A stretch of DNA of 36,262 nucleotides. Origin: Defluviitaleaceae bacterium (GTDB taxonomy: Bacteria > Bacillota > Clostridia > Lachnospirales > WRAX01). The stretch lies in assembly GCA_009780415.1 (NCBI GenBank), contig WRAC01000028.1:1-36262 (forward strand). The letters run 5' to 3'. Each line of letters starts with the position of its first letter. Position 1 is the stretch's first letter. Below the pieces are notes generated by a model. That model saw only the letters and a program-made list of their open reading frames with translations. It ran no database searches and was not told where the DNA came from. This document shows, piece after piece, positions 1-7,506 of the stretch. The translations under genes and the position numbers were made by a program.

Positions 1-1507
1 CGAGGAAATCGTTCATCCAGCCCATATTCCATTTAAGGTTAAAACCCAGGCCGCCCTGATCCAGCGGGCGGGAAACGCCCTTCCAGGCCGTGGATTCCTC
101 GGCGATCATCAGGACATTGGGATTGCGTTCCAGTGTGATTGAATTTAAATGCTTGATAAACTCAACGGCTTCAAGGTTTATATCGCCGCCGTAACGGTTG
201 GGCATATAATGCCCATGACGTTTGCCGAAGCTGAGGTATAAAAGCGACGCGACCGCGTCTACGCGCAAACCATCGATATGGTATTTTTCAAGCCAGAACA
301 GGGCGTTCGCTATAAGGAAATTTTTAACCTCGTTGCGCCCGTAGTTGAAGATAAGGGTGCCCCAGTCGGGATGTTCGCCAAGGCGCGTGTCCTCATGCTC
401 AAAAAGCGCGGTGCCGTCGAAACGGGCAAGGCCGTGCGCGTCGCGCGGGAAATGCGCGGGAACCCAGTCCAATATGACGCCAATGCCATTTTTGTGCATG
501 GTGTCCACGAAATACATGAAGTCGTGGGGATTGCCGAAGCGGCTGGTCGGGGCGTAATAGCCTGTTACCTGATAGCCCCAGGAGCCGTCGAAGGGATATT
601 CGGATACGGGCATAAGCTCGACATGGGTGTAGTGCATGTCCTTCATATATGCGGCTAGGTCGTCCGCAATGGAGCGGTAAGTGAGGAGACCGCCCTCGGG
701 CGTGCGCTTCCATGAGCCCAAGTGCAGCTCATAAATATTTATCGGCCCGTCAAGGGGGTTGTTTGACTTGCGGTGATCCATCCAATCATTATCACCCCAC
801 TCGTAGCCCTCAATATCGAAAACCAGGCTGTTCGTCGAAGGACGCAGCTCGCAGAACCGCGCGTAGGGATCGCTTTTCATGGAAAGGCTGCCGCTTGAAT
901 TTATCAGCTCAAACTTGTATCTGTCATATCGCTGCAAGCCGGGAATAAAAATCTCCCATACGCCGGATTTTTTCAAAAGGCGCATCATGTGCCGTCTGCC
1001 GTCCCAATTGTTAAAATCGCCCACAACGCTTACGCGGCGGGCATTCGGCGCCCAGCAAGCGAACAGCACTCCGGCAACCCCGTCCACAGTCATGGGTATC
1101 GCGCCCAGCTTTTCGTAAACCTCGTAATGCGTACCCTGAGCTAATAAATACAGATCATAGTCCGATATAACGGGCATGAAGGAATATGGGTCGTAGGCGG
1201 TCCACAGCGCCCCTTCCGTTTCAATGCGCAGCTTGTACCGGAACCATTTTGTGCGGCTTGAAATGATTGACTCGAACAGCCCGTCCGTGTGTATTTTTTT
1301 TAACTCATATGAAAAATCGGCGTCCTCCGGGTCAAGAAGCGTGATTTTAACGGCTCCCGGTATGAAAACACGCGCAACCAGCGCGGTGCGCTCGTCAAGG
1401 GCTTTCTCGTCCAGCACGGTTTCGTGCATACCCAGTATATGGTGGGGATCGCTTAACGCCGCGCTGAAGAGCGCTTGTAATTCGCCGATATTAGCGGTTG
1501 AGAACAT
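1..1507 (-). CDS. glgB: 1,4-alpha-glucan branching enzyme, C-terminus beyond window
   Basis: Makes alpha-1,6 branches in glycogen by cleaving and transferring alpha-1,4-glucan segments; cytoplasmic, GH13 family. 502 codons are present and the frame is open through the left edge, so the C-terminal part is missing. An N-terminal CBM48-like region (FACWAPNARRVSVVGDFNNW) precedes the GH13 barrel with GSWGYQVTGYYAPTSRFG, the nucleophile region DGLRVDAVAS and the acid/base region IAEEST. The ATG at 1507 lies 3 bases after the efp stop and has a GAGGG Shine-Dalgarno inside the end of efp, so the two are probably co-transcribed. No other glycogen gene is visible here; others may lie beyond the left edge. 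Confidence 0.95.
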   Translation of the reverse strand, partial: MFSTANIGELQALFSAALSDPHHILGMHETVLDEKALDERTALVARVFIPGAVKITLLDPEDADFSYELKKIHTDGLFESIISSRTKWFRYKLRIETEGALWTAYDPYSFMPVISDYDLYLLAQGTHYEVYEKLGAIPMTVDGVAGVLFACWAPNARRVSVVGDFNNWDGRRHMMRLLKKSGVWEIFIPGLQRYDRYKFELINSSGSLSMKSDPYARFCELRPSTNSLVFDIEGYEWGDNDWMDHRKSNNPLDGPINIYELHLGSWKRTPEGGLLTYRSIADDLAAYMKDMHYTHVELMPVSEYPFDGSWGYQVTGYYAPTSRFGNPHDFMYFVDTMHKNGIGVILDWVPAHFPRDAHGLARFDGTALFEHEDTRLGEHPDWGTLIFNYGRNEVKNFLIANALFWLEKYHIDGLRVDAVASLLYLSFGKRHGHYMPNRYGGDINLEAVEFIKHLNSITLERNPNVLMIAEESTAWKGVSRPLDQGGLGFNLKWNMGWMNDFL

Positions 1508-1510
1508 ATT

Positions 1511-2068
1511 TTATACCCTCGATAAATATTCACCCGTCCTGGTGTCTATTTTAAGTTTATTGCCGACTTCCACAAACAAAGGAACCTGGACGACGGCGCC
1601 GGTCTCGACGGTTGCGGGTTTGGTTACGCCGGTGGCGGTATCGCCGCGGTGGCCCGGTTCTGTCGAGGTTACCTCAAGCTCGACAAACAAGGGCGGCTCA
1701 ATACCGAAAATCTTGTTATTATATGACATCGTTTTAACCGTGTCGTTTTCGCGTATAAACTTCAAGGCGTCGCCCACATCGTCCGCGTTCATCGTGACCT
1801 GCTCATAGGTTTCCAGATCCATAAAATGGAACAGTTCGCCGTCGTTATAAGAATACTGCATATCCTTGCGCTCGATATGGGCGCGCTGCATACGCTCGGT
1901 GGGGCGGAATGTGCGCTCCAAAACGTTGCCGGTTATGATATTCTTCAGCTTCGAACGGACAAACGCCGCGCCCTTGCCGGGCTTAACATGCTGGAAATCG
2001 ATGATGGTAAAAATATCCCCGTCAAATTCAATTGTTATGCCGTTTCTGAATTCACCTGCGGAAATCAT
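1511..2068 (-). CDS. efp: Elongation factor P
   Basis: Binds between the ribosomal P and E sites and relieves stalling at polyproline stretches. The 185 residues match the usual bacterial length with three beta-barrel domains. The domain I loop [15 protein letters not shown] carries the expected tip lysine (K32), and the middle part includes [15 protein letters not shown], typical of the family. It sits between a ComFB-like gene (upstream) and glgB (3 bases downstream), so it is probably the middle gene of a short operon. No lysine-modification enzyme (EpmA/EpmB or YmfI type) is seen in the window. Confidence 0.97.
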   Translation of the reverse strand: MISAGEFRNGITIEFDGDIFTIIDFQHVKPGKGAAFVRSKLKNIITGNVLERTFRPTERMQRAHIERKDMQYSYNDGELFHFMDLETYEQVTMNADDVGDALKFIRENDTVKTMSYNNKIFGIEPPLFVELEVTSTEPGHRGDTATGVTKPATVETGAVVQVPLFVEVGNKLKIDTRTGEYLSRV

Positions 2069-2092
2069 TATTATTCCTCCGTTATGTTAAGA

Positions 2093-2347
2093 TTAATGCC
2101 TGGGGTTGTCCTTTATTAATTTTACGCCGACAGCAAGCTTTGACATAACGTCAACGCCGAACTGCTGGTGCAAGGTGCTTAGCTTTGAATAAACCTCGTT
2201 TGAAACGATGTACTTTGGAGGCAGGTTATTCAACGCGTACGCCGCGATATCATTCCTGCATTTCTCGCATGTGCAGCAGTCAAAGTTCTTTAATACGGTG
2301 TCGATCATGTCAAACACAATCGTTTCCATGTAATTCCTGACATGCAT
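2093..2347 (-). CDS. ComFB-family protein
   Basis: An 84-residue protein with the ComFB-family pattern: an N-terminal helix (YMETIVFDMIDTVL), a Cys cluster CCTCEKC near residues 24-30, and the segment ALNNLPPKYIVSNEVYSK. ComFB is named from the Bacillus late-competence operon; some members have been reported as cyclic-dinucleotide binding proteins, but nothing in this sequence proves that here. The start has a strong GGGGG Shine-Dalgarno 7 bases upstream. It is 24 bases from efp, and a promoter-like sequence lies upstream inside yqeG. The cysteines could bind a metal (inference). Confidence 0.85.
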   Translation of the reverse strand: MHVRNYMETIVFDMIDTVLKNFDCCTCEKCRNDIAAYALNNLPPKYIVSNEVYSKLSTLHQQFGVDVMSKLAVGVKLIKDNPRH

Positions 2348-2382
2348 GAAATAACCCCCTTAATTTATTCGCATCTAGCATC

Positions 2383-2411
2383 ATTATATAGTCATTCCGC
2401 TATTTTTTCAA
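2383..2411 (-). promoter_or_regulatory. Sigma-A-type promoter for comFB-efp-glgB
   Basis: On the minus strand TTGAAA (2411-2406) and TATAAT (2388-2383) are separated by 17 bases. The -35 box lies inside the last codons of yqeG, so comFB-efp-glgB can be transcribed independently of lgt-yqeG. Identified by consensus match only. Confidence 0.6.
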
Positions 2412-2903
2412 ACGTTTTCTGATATATTTAACAATCCAGCGCTCCGGTATGCGTTTCAGCGCAACCATCCAGGGGTCGTTTGCGGTGACGGGTTTAACCA
2501 GCGCCGTATATGTACCGGAACGCTTTCCGCAGATAACGTCCGTAAACACCTGATCACCAATCAGGGCGATGCTTGCGGCGGGAACATCCATCAGCTCCGC
2601 CGCCCGCCAAACCGCCTTTCTTGAGGGCTTGCCCGATTTATGGACCGCGGGGAAGCCCAGGGTTTGGTTAAACGTCTCAATCCTCTCCCGGTTATTGTTT
2701 GAGACAAGGCAGAGTTTAAACCCCATTGCAGCCAGAGACAACAGGAAAGCCGCGGTAGCCTCGGACGGCACGGAAGCCTCGTAGCCCTCCAAGGTGTTGT
2801 CAACGTCAAATATAAGACCTTTTATACCGCGGGCAAGCAGTCCGCGGTAGTCTATATTTTTCACGGAATCCGCATATTCGTCCGGACAAAGACGGCTAAG
2901 CAT
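2400..2903 (-). CDS. yqeG: YqeG-family HAD-IIIA phosphatase
   Basis: A 167-residue HAD-superfamily hydrolase of the YqeG type, a cytoplasmic phosphatase widespread in Firmicutes with a poorly defined substrate. Motif I is DVDNTLEGY near residue 34, motif II is LVSNNN near residue 87, a conserved Lys follows (KSGKPSRKA), and motif III/IV is LIGDQVFTDV. The HAD acid pair is present as D-V-D. Its start overlaps the lgt stop by 8 bases, indicating translational coupling. In other Firmicutes yqeG often lies in a gene cluster with yqeH and aroE, which is not the case here. Confidence 0.9.
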   Translation of the reverse strand: MLSRLCPDEYADSVKNIDYRGLLARGIKGLIFDVDNTLEGYEASVPSEATAAFLLSLAAMGFKLCLVSNNNRERIETFNQTLGFPAVHKSGKPSRKAVWRAAELMDVPAASIALIGDQVFTDVICGKRSGTYTALVKPVTANDPWMVALKRIPERWIVKYIRKRLKK

Positions 2904-3882
2904 CCGGCGTCAGTTCCTTAATCCCTGACTTGCCGGCGCGGATGCGGAGCAGGGTAATCAGTACAACGGCGCAGGCGAACACTACGCATGAAACAAACAT
3001 GGATGCCGGAATTTGCGTATTCCACAGAAAAAGCTGATCCGTGCGCAGGTTTTCGATAAAGAAGCGCCCGAATGCGTAGGCGGCGGCGTAGATGAGCAAC
3101 AACTCGCCGTAGAATTTCTTGTGTCCGCGGAAAAACCACAGGAAAATAAATATGCCGGTGTTTAACAGCATTTCGTATAAAAATGTTGGGTGAACCAGTA
3201 CGACCACATCGCCGCCCACCGTATACGCGTTTTGCAACATTTCGTAGGTTACGGGGGCGCGTACGGTTTCAGCTGGGACGGATTGTAAAAACTCGATGCT
3301 TCTGCGCCCGTATTCCGCAGAAATGTTTTGAAGCCTTAGCTGCATTGCCAGCAACCCATCCGTATAGCCGCCGAAGGCTTCCTGATTTACAAGGTTCCCA
3401 AGCCTTCCTACTATTTGCCCCACCAGCAGCCCGAACACGGCTGTATCGCCTATCCGACCCGCCATTTCCGTCGTTTTTCCCTTTTTCGTTTTCCTTGCCT
3501 TAAAATATGAGTAGATAAACAACGTGGCGAAGGCGGAAATAATGCCGCCGTAAACACCCATCCCTCCGGACCGGAAGGCGAAGATACTTCCCCAGTTGTT
3601 ACGGTATAAATCCATGTTGAAAACCACGTAATACATGCGCGTGAAAAACAGCGAAACCGGCACGGCAATAATGATAAAGTCCAAAAACAAATCGTTCGCT
3701 ATACCGTTGCGTTTTGTGTTCCGAAACGCCGCCACCGCTCCCAGAAATATTCCAAGCGTAATAAATATTCCGTACCACATAACGTTAAACCCAAAAACCG
3801 AGAAAGCAACCCTGCTAAAACTCTGTATCTCAATCCCCAAATTCGGAAAAGCCACATCCGGCGCTCGCAAGTTTAACCACAC
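2896..3882 (-). CDS. lgt: Prolipoprotein diacylglyceryl transferase
   Basis: Transfers diacylglycerol from phosphatidylglycerol to the lipobox cysteine of prolipoproteins; polytopic membrane enzyme. At about 328 residues it is slightly longer than usual. Family motifs seen: VMWYGIFITLGI in the first membrane segment, SGGMGVYGGIISA, and the signature GRLGNLVNQEAFG. About seven hydrophobic segments. The longest frame starts at GTG 3882, with no convincing Shine-Dalgarno; an internal GTG at 3855 fits the family N-terminus (VAFPNLGI) equally well, so the start is uncertain. Likely substrates in this window include the ABC binding protein at 28995-30875 and MetQ, both with lipoboxes. Confidence 0.95.
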   Translation of the reverse strand: MWLNLRAPDVAFPNLGIEIQSFSRVAFSVFGFNVMWYGIFITLGIFLGAVAAFRNTKRNGIANDLFLDFIIIAVPVSLFFTRMYYVVFNMDLYRNNWGSIFAFRSGGMGVYGGIISAFATLFIYSYFKARKTKKGKTTEMAGRIGDTAVFGLLVGQIVGRLGNLVNQEAFGGYTDGLLAMQLRLQNISAEYGRRSIEFLQSVPAETVRAPVTYEMLQNAYTVGGDVVVLVHPTFLYEMLLNTGIFIFLWFFRGHKKFYGELLLIYAAAYAFGRFFIENLRTDQLFLWNTQIPASMFVSCVVFACAVVLITLLRIRAGKSGIKELTPDA

Positions 3883-3915
3883 CTTTTTTTATAGTATAAA
3901 AGCAGTATAACAGCC

Positions 3916-3944
3916 AGTATAACGGTTTTGGGATATTTAGTCAA
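3916..3944 (-). promoter_or_regulatory. Promoter for lgt-yqeG
   Basis: Minus-strand TTGACT (3944-3939), a 17-base spacer, then TATACT (3921-3916). The heptamer TTATACT occurs here and again 12 bases downstream, with a related TATACT-containing stretch closer to the gene, so alternative start points are possible. The predicted transcript start is about 25 bases before the lgt start. Confidence 0.6.
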
Positions 3945-3957
3945 GCAATACATACTA

Positions 3958-4713
3958 TTACGGCTCCAATTCCAACCCCACCGGGCAATGGTCGCTCCCC
4001 CAAATATCCGGGTATATCGAAGCGGATTTTACATTAGGCATAAGCCTGTTCGAAACAAGGAAATAGTCAATGCGCCAGCCGATATTCCGTTCCCGCGCCT
4101 TTGCCATGTAAGACCACCATGTGTAAGCGTCCCGCGTTTCGGGGTGCAGAGAGCGGAATGCGTCCGTAAAACCGGATGCCAGTAAAACGGTCATTTTATC
4201 GCGTTCTTCATCCGTGAAGCCGGCGTTGCGCCGGTTTGAGCGGGGGTTTTTAATGTCGATTTCCTGATGGGCGACGTTCAAATCACCGCAGAGGATAACC
4301 GGCTTAACCGCGTCCAGGCCCTTCAGGTACGCCCGGAAATCATCTTCCCAGCGCATCCGGTAATCCAGCCGGGCAAGTTCCCGCTGGGAGTTTGGCGTAT
4401 ACGCGCAAACAAGGTAGAACTCTGGATATTCCAGCGTAATAAGGCGGCCTTCGTTGTCGTGGTCAGGCACTCCCATTCCCATAGCGCGCGACAGAGGCTC
4501 GGTTCTCGCGAACACCGCCGTTCCCGAGTATCCGCGTTTTACGGCGCTGTTCCATACCTCGGAGTATCCGTCAAGCCCGTGTTCCGCTTGGCCTTTCTCC
4601 ATTTTAATCTCCTGAAGGCAGATAAAATCGGGGTCAAGTACCTTCATGCTTTCGGTAAATCCTTTGCCCAGGCAGGCGCGTAAGCCATTTACGTTCCATG
4701 AGATGAATTTCAT
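3958..4713 (-). CDS. xth: Exodeoxyribonuclease III (AP endonuclease)
   Basis: Repairs abasic sites and removes 3' blocking groups in base-excision repair. 251 residues, normal length for the ExoA/Xth family. Conserved motifs in order: FISWNVNGLRA at the N-terminus, LQEIKME (metal-binding Glu), AYTPNS, the catalytic GDLNVAHQEIDIKNP, GWRIDYFLVS, and the terminal SDHCPV with the catalytic His. The start ATG lies 3 bases after the stop of the PHP gene, with GAGG 7 bases upstream, so it is the last gene of the ECF-GT-PHP-xth operon. Confidence 0.96.
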   Translation of the reverse strand: MKFISWNVNGLRACLGKGFTESMKVLDPDFICLQEIKMEKGQAEHGLDGYSEVWNSAVKRGYSGTAVFARTEPLSRAMGMGVPDHDNEGRLITLEYPEFYLVCAYTPNSQRELARLDYRMRWEDDFRAYLKGLDAVKPVILCGDLNVAHQEIDIKNPRSNRRNAGFTDEERDKMTVLLASGFTDAFRSLHPETRDAYTWWSYMAKARERNIGWRIDYFLVSNRLMPNVKSASIYPDIWGSDHCPVGLELEP

Positions 4714-4716
4714 TTG

Positions 4717-5553
4717 CTACCTCGCTTTATAAAGTTCTTCAACAACACTTTCATCTGTAAAGTTTAACCTCCCGGTTCCGGTTCCGATTGAGACCCCCGG
4801 CCTAACATATATGCCATGGAAATCTGAGCCGGCAGTTGCGACAAGCCCGATTTCAGCCGCCAGCGCGAGATAAAGGGCTGTTTGCTTTCTGGAGTGAGAG
4901 CTGTAATAGCACTCTATGCCCGCAAGCCCCGCCGCTTTTAGTTCGCGTACTATGCGTTCCAATCCGGCGGCGTCCTCATACAGCGTATACGGATGCGCCA
5001 GTACGGCCGCGCCTCCCGCGCCGCGTATGAGGTCTATACATTCGCCCGCGCTGTATTTCGGGCTGTCGATTAGTTTAAACTCGCCGTTGCTTAGATATTT
5101 GCGGAATCCGTCTGCGAAATCAGTAATGTAGCCGGCTTCGATCAGAGCCTTGGCGAAATGCGTACGCGACAGGCGGCTATGCGCGGCGTGCCGGTAAACG
5201 CTTTCCTCCGTTATGTTAACGCCTTTGCCCCAAAGGTATTTGAAAATCCGTTCGGCGCGTTCTTCGCGTTCTTCCCCGAAACCGTTGCTGGCGGCTATAA
5301 GCTTAGGGTTATCTATATCAATGAAATAACCCAGTATATGCAGTTCATTGTGATGATCAGTGCTTAACTCTATCCCCGGAATAAGCGTTATTCCGGCGCG
5401 TCCGGCAGCCTCAAGGCCTTCGCGCACCCCGGCTGTGGTATCATGGTCCGTTATGCTGAGGATACGGACACCTGTTTCGGCGGCTATATTTACGGTTTCA
5501 GCCGGGGAAAACTGCCCGTCGGATACATTTGTGTGGACGTGGAGATCAATCAC
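4717..5553 (-). CDS. PHP-domain phosphoesterase (YciV/RNase AM-like)
   Basis: A 278-residue metal-dependent phosphoesterase of the PHP superfamily. Metal-ligand motifs seen: DLHVHTNVSDG at the N-terminus, ITDHDTTAG, the Glu/His pair in PGIELST and ELHILGY, AHPYTL, and GSDFHG near the C-terminus. The closest described relatives are YciV-type enzymes acting on 3',5'-nucleoside bisphosphates or short RNA 5' ends; the substrate here is inferred from family only. The start is GTG with a GGGAGGG Shine-Dalgarno 8 bases upstream, and it overlaps the upstream glycosyltransferase stop by 8 bases. Confidence 0.88.
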   Translation of the reverse strand: MIDLHVHTNVSDGQFSPAETVNIAAETGVRILSITDHDTTAGVREGLEAAGRAGITLIPGIELSTDHHNELHILGYFIDIDNPKLIAASNGFGEEREERAERIFKYLWGKGVNITEESVYRHAAHSRLSRTHFAKALIEAGYITDFADGFRKYLSNGEFKLIDSPKYSAGECIDLIRGAGGAAVLAHPYTLYEDAAGLERIVRELKAAGLAGIECYYSSHSRKQTALYLALAAEIGLVATAGSDFHGIYVRPGVSIGTGTGRLNFTDESVVEELYKAR

Positions 5554-6838
5554 CGCGTTTCCCTCCCGTTAACGCAATAAAGGCGTAAATCATCAGCGGA
5601 TAAACCGGGAACGCGTAGCGCGCCTGACCTTCCGAAATAAATATTACAACCACAAAAAACACAAAAAACACAAAGAAAAATACAGAGGAAACATCCGCCG
5701 CGTTTATGGGAATAAATCCCTTTAAAAAAGGTTTTATTTGCATAAAAGCGAAAACAAAGGATACAGCCGAAAAAACGGCGAGGATTATGCCCAGGGCGGC
5801 CTCTACAGCGTTCTTGTCACGTTCCGAGCCATAATCCACGGCATTCATCGCCCATTGCGGCAAATCGTCCCCGCCGCCGAAAAATGTGGTGTGGACGCGC
5901 AGGAACCCCAATTTAAGGAATTCGAACGGATTCTGGCGCATCCATCTGCCGGACGCCTCGTTTAGCAAGGGTTCGAGCATATAGGCGGCTTTCACCCCAG
6001 CCTCCCCGGCATCTTCCAGATGCGCGGCGATATCGGCGGCTTCCGGCTTGCCCTCCGCGGCGGCTGTAAGATCCATCCACAGCCCGTTTGCGTTATGATC
6101 GTTATTGTTTATATAACGTACATACCCGGCATTGTAGGAAACGGGGATAAATCGCCCGAACATGCGCCAGTTGCGCACCATCCACGGCGAAACAGTCAAC
6201 AGTGCCGCAAACGCCACAACAGCGGCAAAAATCGCGGTCTGCTTCAGTTTTTTCGATTGGAACCAGAAAACCAGCGCAAGCGCCGCCGGAAACACCAGCA
6301 TAAACGGTTTCGTAAGCGCGGCAAGGCCCGTCAAAATACCGACAACCGCATACCAAGCAATACCTGTGCGGCTTAAATGCAGATAAAAAATCAGCATAAG
6401 CAAAAAAACGAACAGCACTTCCGTTCCCAATACATTTACATACGCGATATTGGCGGGTAAAAACGCCGTGATTGCAACGGCGGCGGCGGTTTTGCCCTTG
6501 CTTTTGAAAAGCTTGGAGTAAACGCGTTCGCTTAGGATTAACGTAAGGGATGAGAGGATGATGTTTAGAACCTTGGCGGCAATCTCGCTGTCCGTAAGGG
6601 TTATACGGAAGAAAAACCCCAAAACGTAGGGATAAAGCGGCCCCTGCCACGCAACTGGTATACCGTTCAACGTATGGCCCAAGCCATTGTTGATATTCCG
6701 TGCCAACTCCAGATATGTGGCGAAGTCGTAAAGCTGCTCCGTCGGCATAAAAAGCGCGAAAAGTATGCGCAGCAACGCTCCCGCCGCAATTATCCCCGCC
6801 AATACGCAATTATAAGGGGTTAATATTTTTCTATGCAT
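5546..6838 (-). CDS. GT39/ArnT-like membrane glycosyltransferase
   Basis: A 430-residue polytopic membrane protein with about ten hydrophobic helices and the layout of the GT-C fold (ArnT/PMT) family, which uses lipid-linked sugar donors on the outer face of the membrane. After the first helix comes a loop with YDFATYLELARNINNG, and a long soluble loop (about residues 235-335) precedes the last helices. The frame could begin further upstream, but ATG 6838 is preferred: it overlaps the ECF stop as TAATG and has AGGGAA upstream. Acceptor and donor cannot be told from sequence. Confidence 0.8.
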   Translation of the reverse strand: MHRKILTPYNCVLAGIIAAGALLRILFALFMPTEQLYDFATYLELARNINNGLGHTLNGIPVAWQGPLYPYVLGFFFRITLTDSEIAAKVLNIILSSLTLILSERVYSKLFKSKGKTAAAVAITAFLPANIAYVNVLGTEVLFVFLLMLIFYLHLSRTGIAWYAVVGILTGLAALTKPFMLVFPAALALVFWFQSKKLKQTAIFAAVVAFAALLTVSPWMVRNWRMFGRFIPVSYNAGYVRYINNNDHNANGLWMDLTAAAEGKPEAADIAAHLEDAGEAGVKAAYMLEPLLNEASGRWMRQNPFEFLKLGFLRVHTTFFGGGDDLPQWAMNAVDYGSERDKNAVEAALGIILAVFSAVSFVFAFMQIKPFLKGFIPINAADVSSVFFFVFFVFFVVVIFISEGQARYAFPVYPLMIYAFIALTGGKRGD

Positions 6839-7371
6839 TATGATGTAAAACGTTCCCTGTACCGGCGTAAAATGGTTAAAAGCGGCAGAGCGATAACGGA
6901 CGAGGCCACAATCTGCACCACATCGCCCGGGATGGATAGGAGCGGGCTTATCGGGTTGCCGTAAAGGATCCACTCGGCGATGTAATAACCCGCGATCTGC
7001 ACCGCGCCGCCGACCGCTATCGCGGCGATATTAATCCAAATATTCTTGCCCTGGCCTTTTTCCGCTATCGTGCCTATGACATACCCCATAACCCCTCTTA
7101 TGACGAAGGTAAACGGCGCCCAGATTACAAGGCCGAGCGGCGACAACAGGTTAAACAGGCTCATACCGAAGGCCCCGGCGATTGCGCCCTTCTTTTTGTC
7201 GAAAACGATGGCGGCTATGAACAGGCTGACATTTCCAAGGTGCATCAGCCCGCCGTCGTGTATGGAAAAGGGCAGGGGTATGCTGATAAACATGGTGGTT
7301 GAGAATACCAGCGTTATCAATACGCCCGTAATGGCGATGTCCCTGACCTTGATTTTCTGCGCTTTTAACAT
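6838..7371 (-). CDS. ECF transporter S component
   Basis: A 177-residue membrane protein with five or six hydrophobic segments. It resembles substrate-binding S components of energy-coupling factor vitamin transporters (ECF-riboflavin S/DUF1393-like): an N-terminal basic stretch then ITGVLITLVF, HLGNVSLFIAAIVF, and GAIAGAFGMSLFNLLSP. The vitamin bound cannot be assigned. The frame allows a start at 7401, but ATG 7371 has AGGGG 6 bases upstream and is preferred. First gene of a four-gene operon with TAATG coupling to the glycosyltransferase. The shared ATPase/EcfT module is not in this window. Confidence 0.82.
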   Translation of the reverse strand: MLKAQKIKVRDIAITGVLITLVFSTTMFISIPLPFSIHDGGLMHLGNVSLFIAAIVFDKKKGAIAGAFGMSLFNLLSPLGLVIWAPFTFVIRGVMGYVIGTIAEKGQGKNIWINIAAIAVGGAVQIAGYYIAEWILYGNPISPLLSIPGDVVQIVASSVIALPLLTILRRYRERFTS

Positions 7372-7406
7372 TTCCGCACCCCTTTGGCATAATTTTTCCA
7401 AAAGAT

Positions 7407-7435
7407 ATTATACCATAGTCATATCCATTTTTCCA
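7407..7435 (-). promoter_or_regulatory. Promoter for ECF-GT-PHP-xth operon
   Basis: Minus strand TGGAAA (7435-7430), 17 bases, TATAAT (7412-7407) preceded by TGG. It lies about 35 bases before the ECF start. Consensus match only. Confidence 0.55.
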
Positions 7436-7438
7436 CTA

Positions 7439-7467
7439 ATGAAATAAATATTTAAGAGTGTTATACT
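7439..7467 (+). promoter_or_regulatory. Possible ftsH promoter
   Basis: ATGAAA (7439-7444), a 17-base spacer and TATACT (7462-7467), placed about 40 bases before the ftsH start. The -35 match is weak. Confidence 0.35.
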
Positions 7468-7506
7468 CGGATTAAACGAAAATGCTGTTTAGGGGTGAAT
7501 ATAGAT

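Noticed and set aside
6102-6809. 235-codon minus-strand frame over the glycosyltransferase
   Set aside because: Same strand, other frame, Cys/Arg-rich with no family pattern; the membrane glycosyltransferase frame is convincing.
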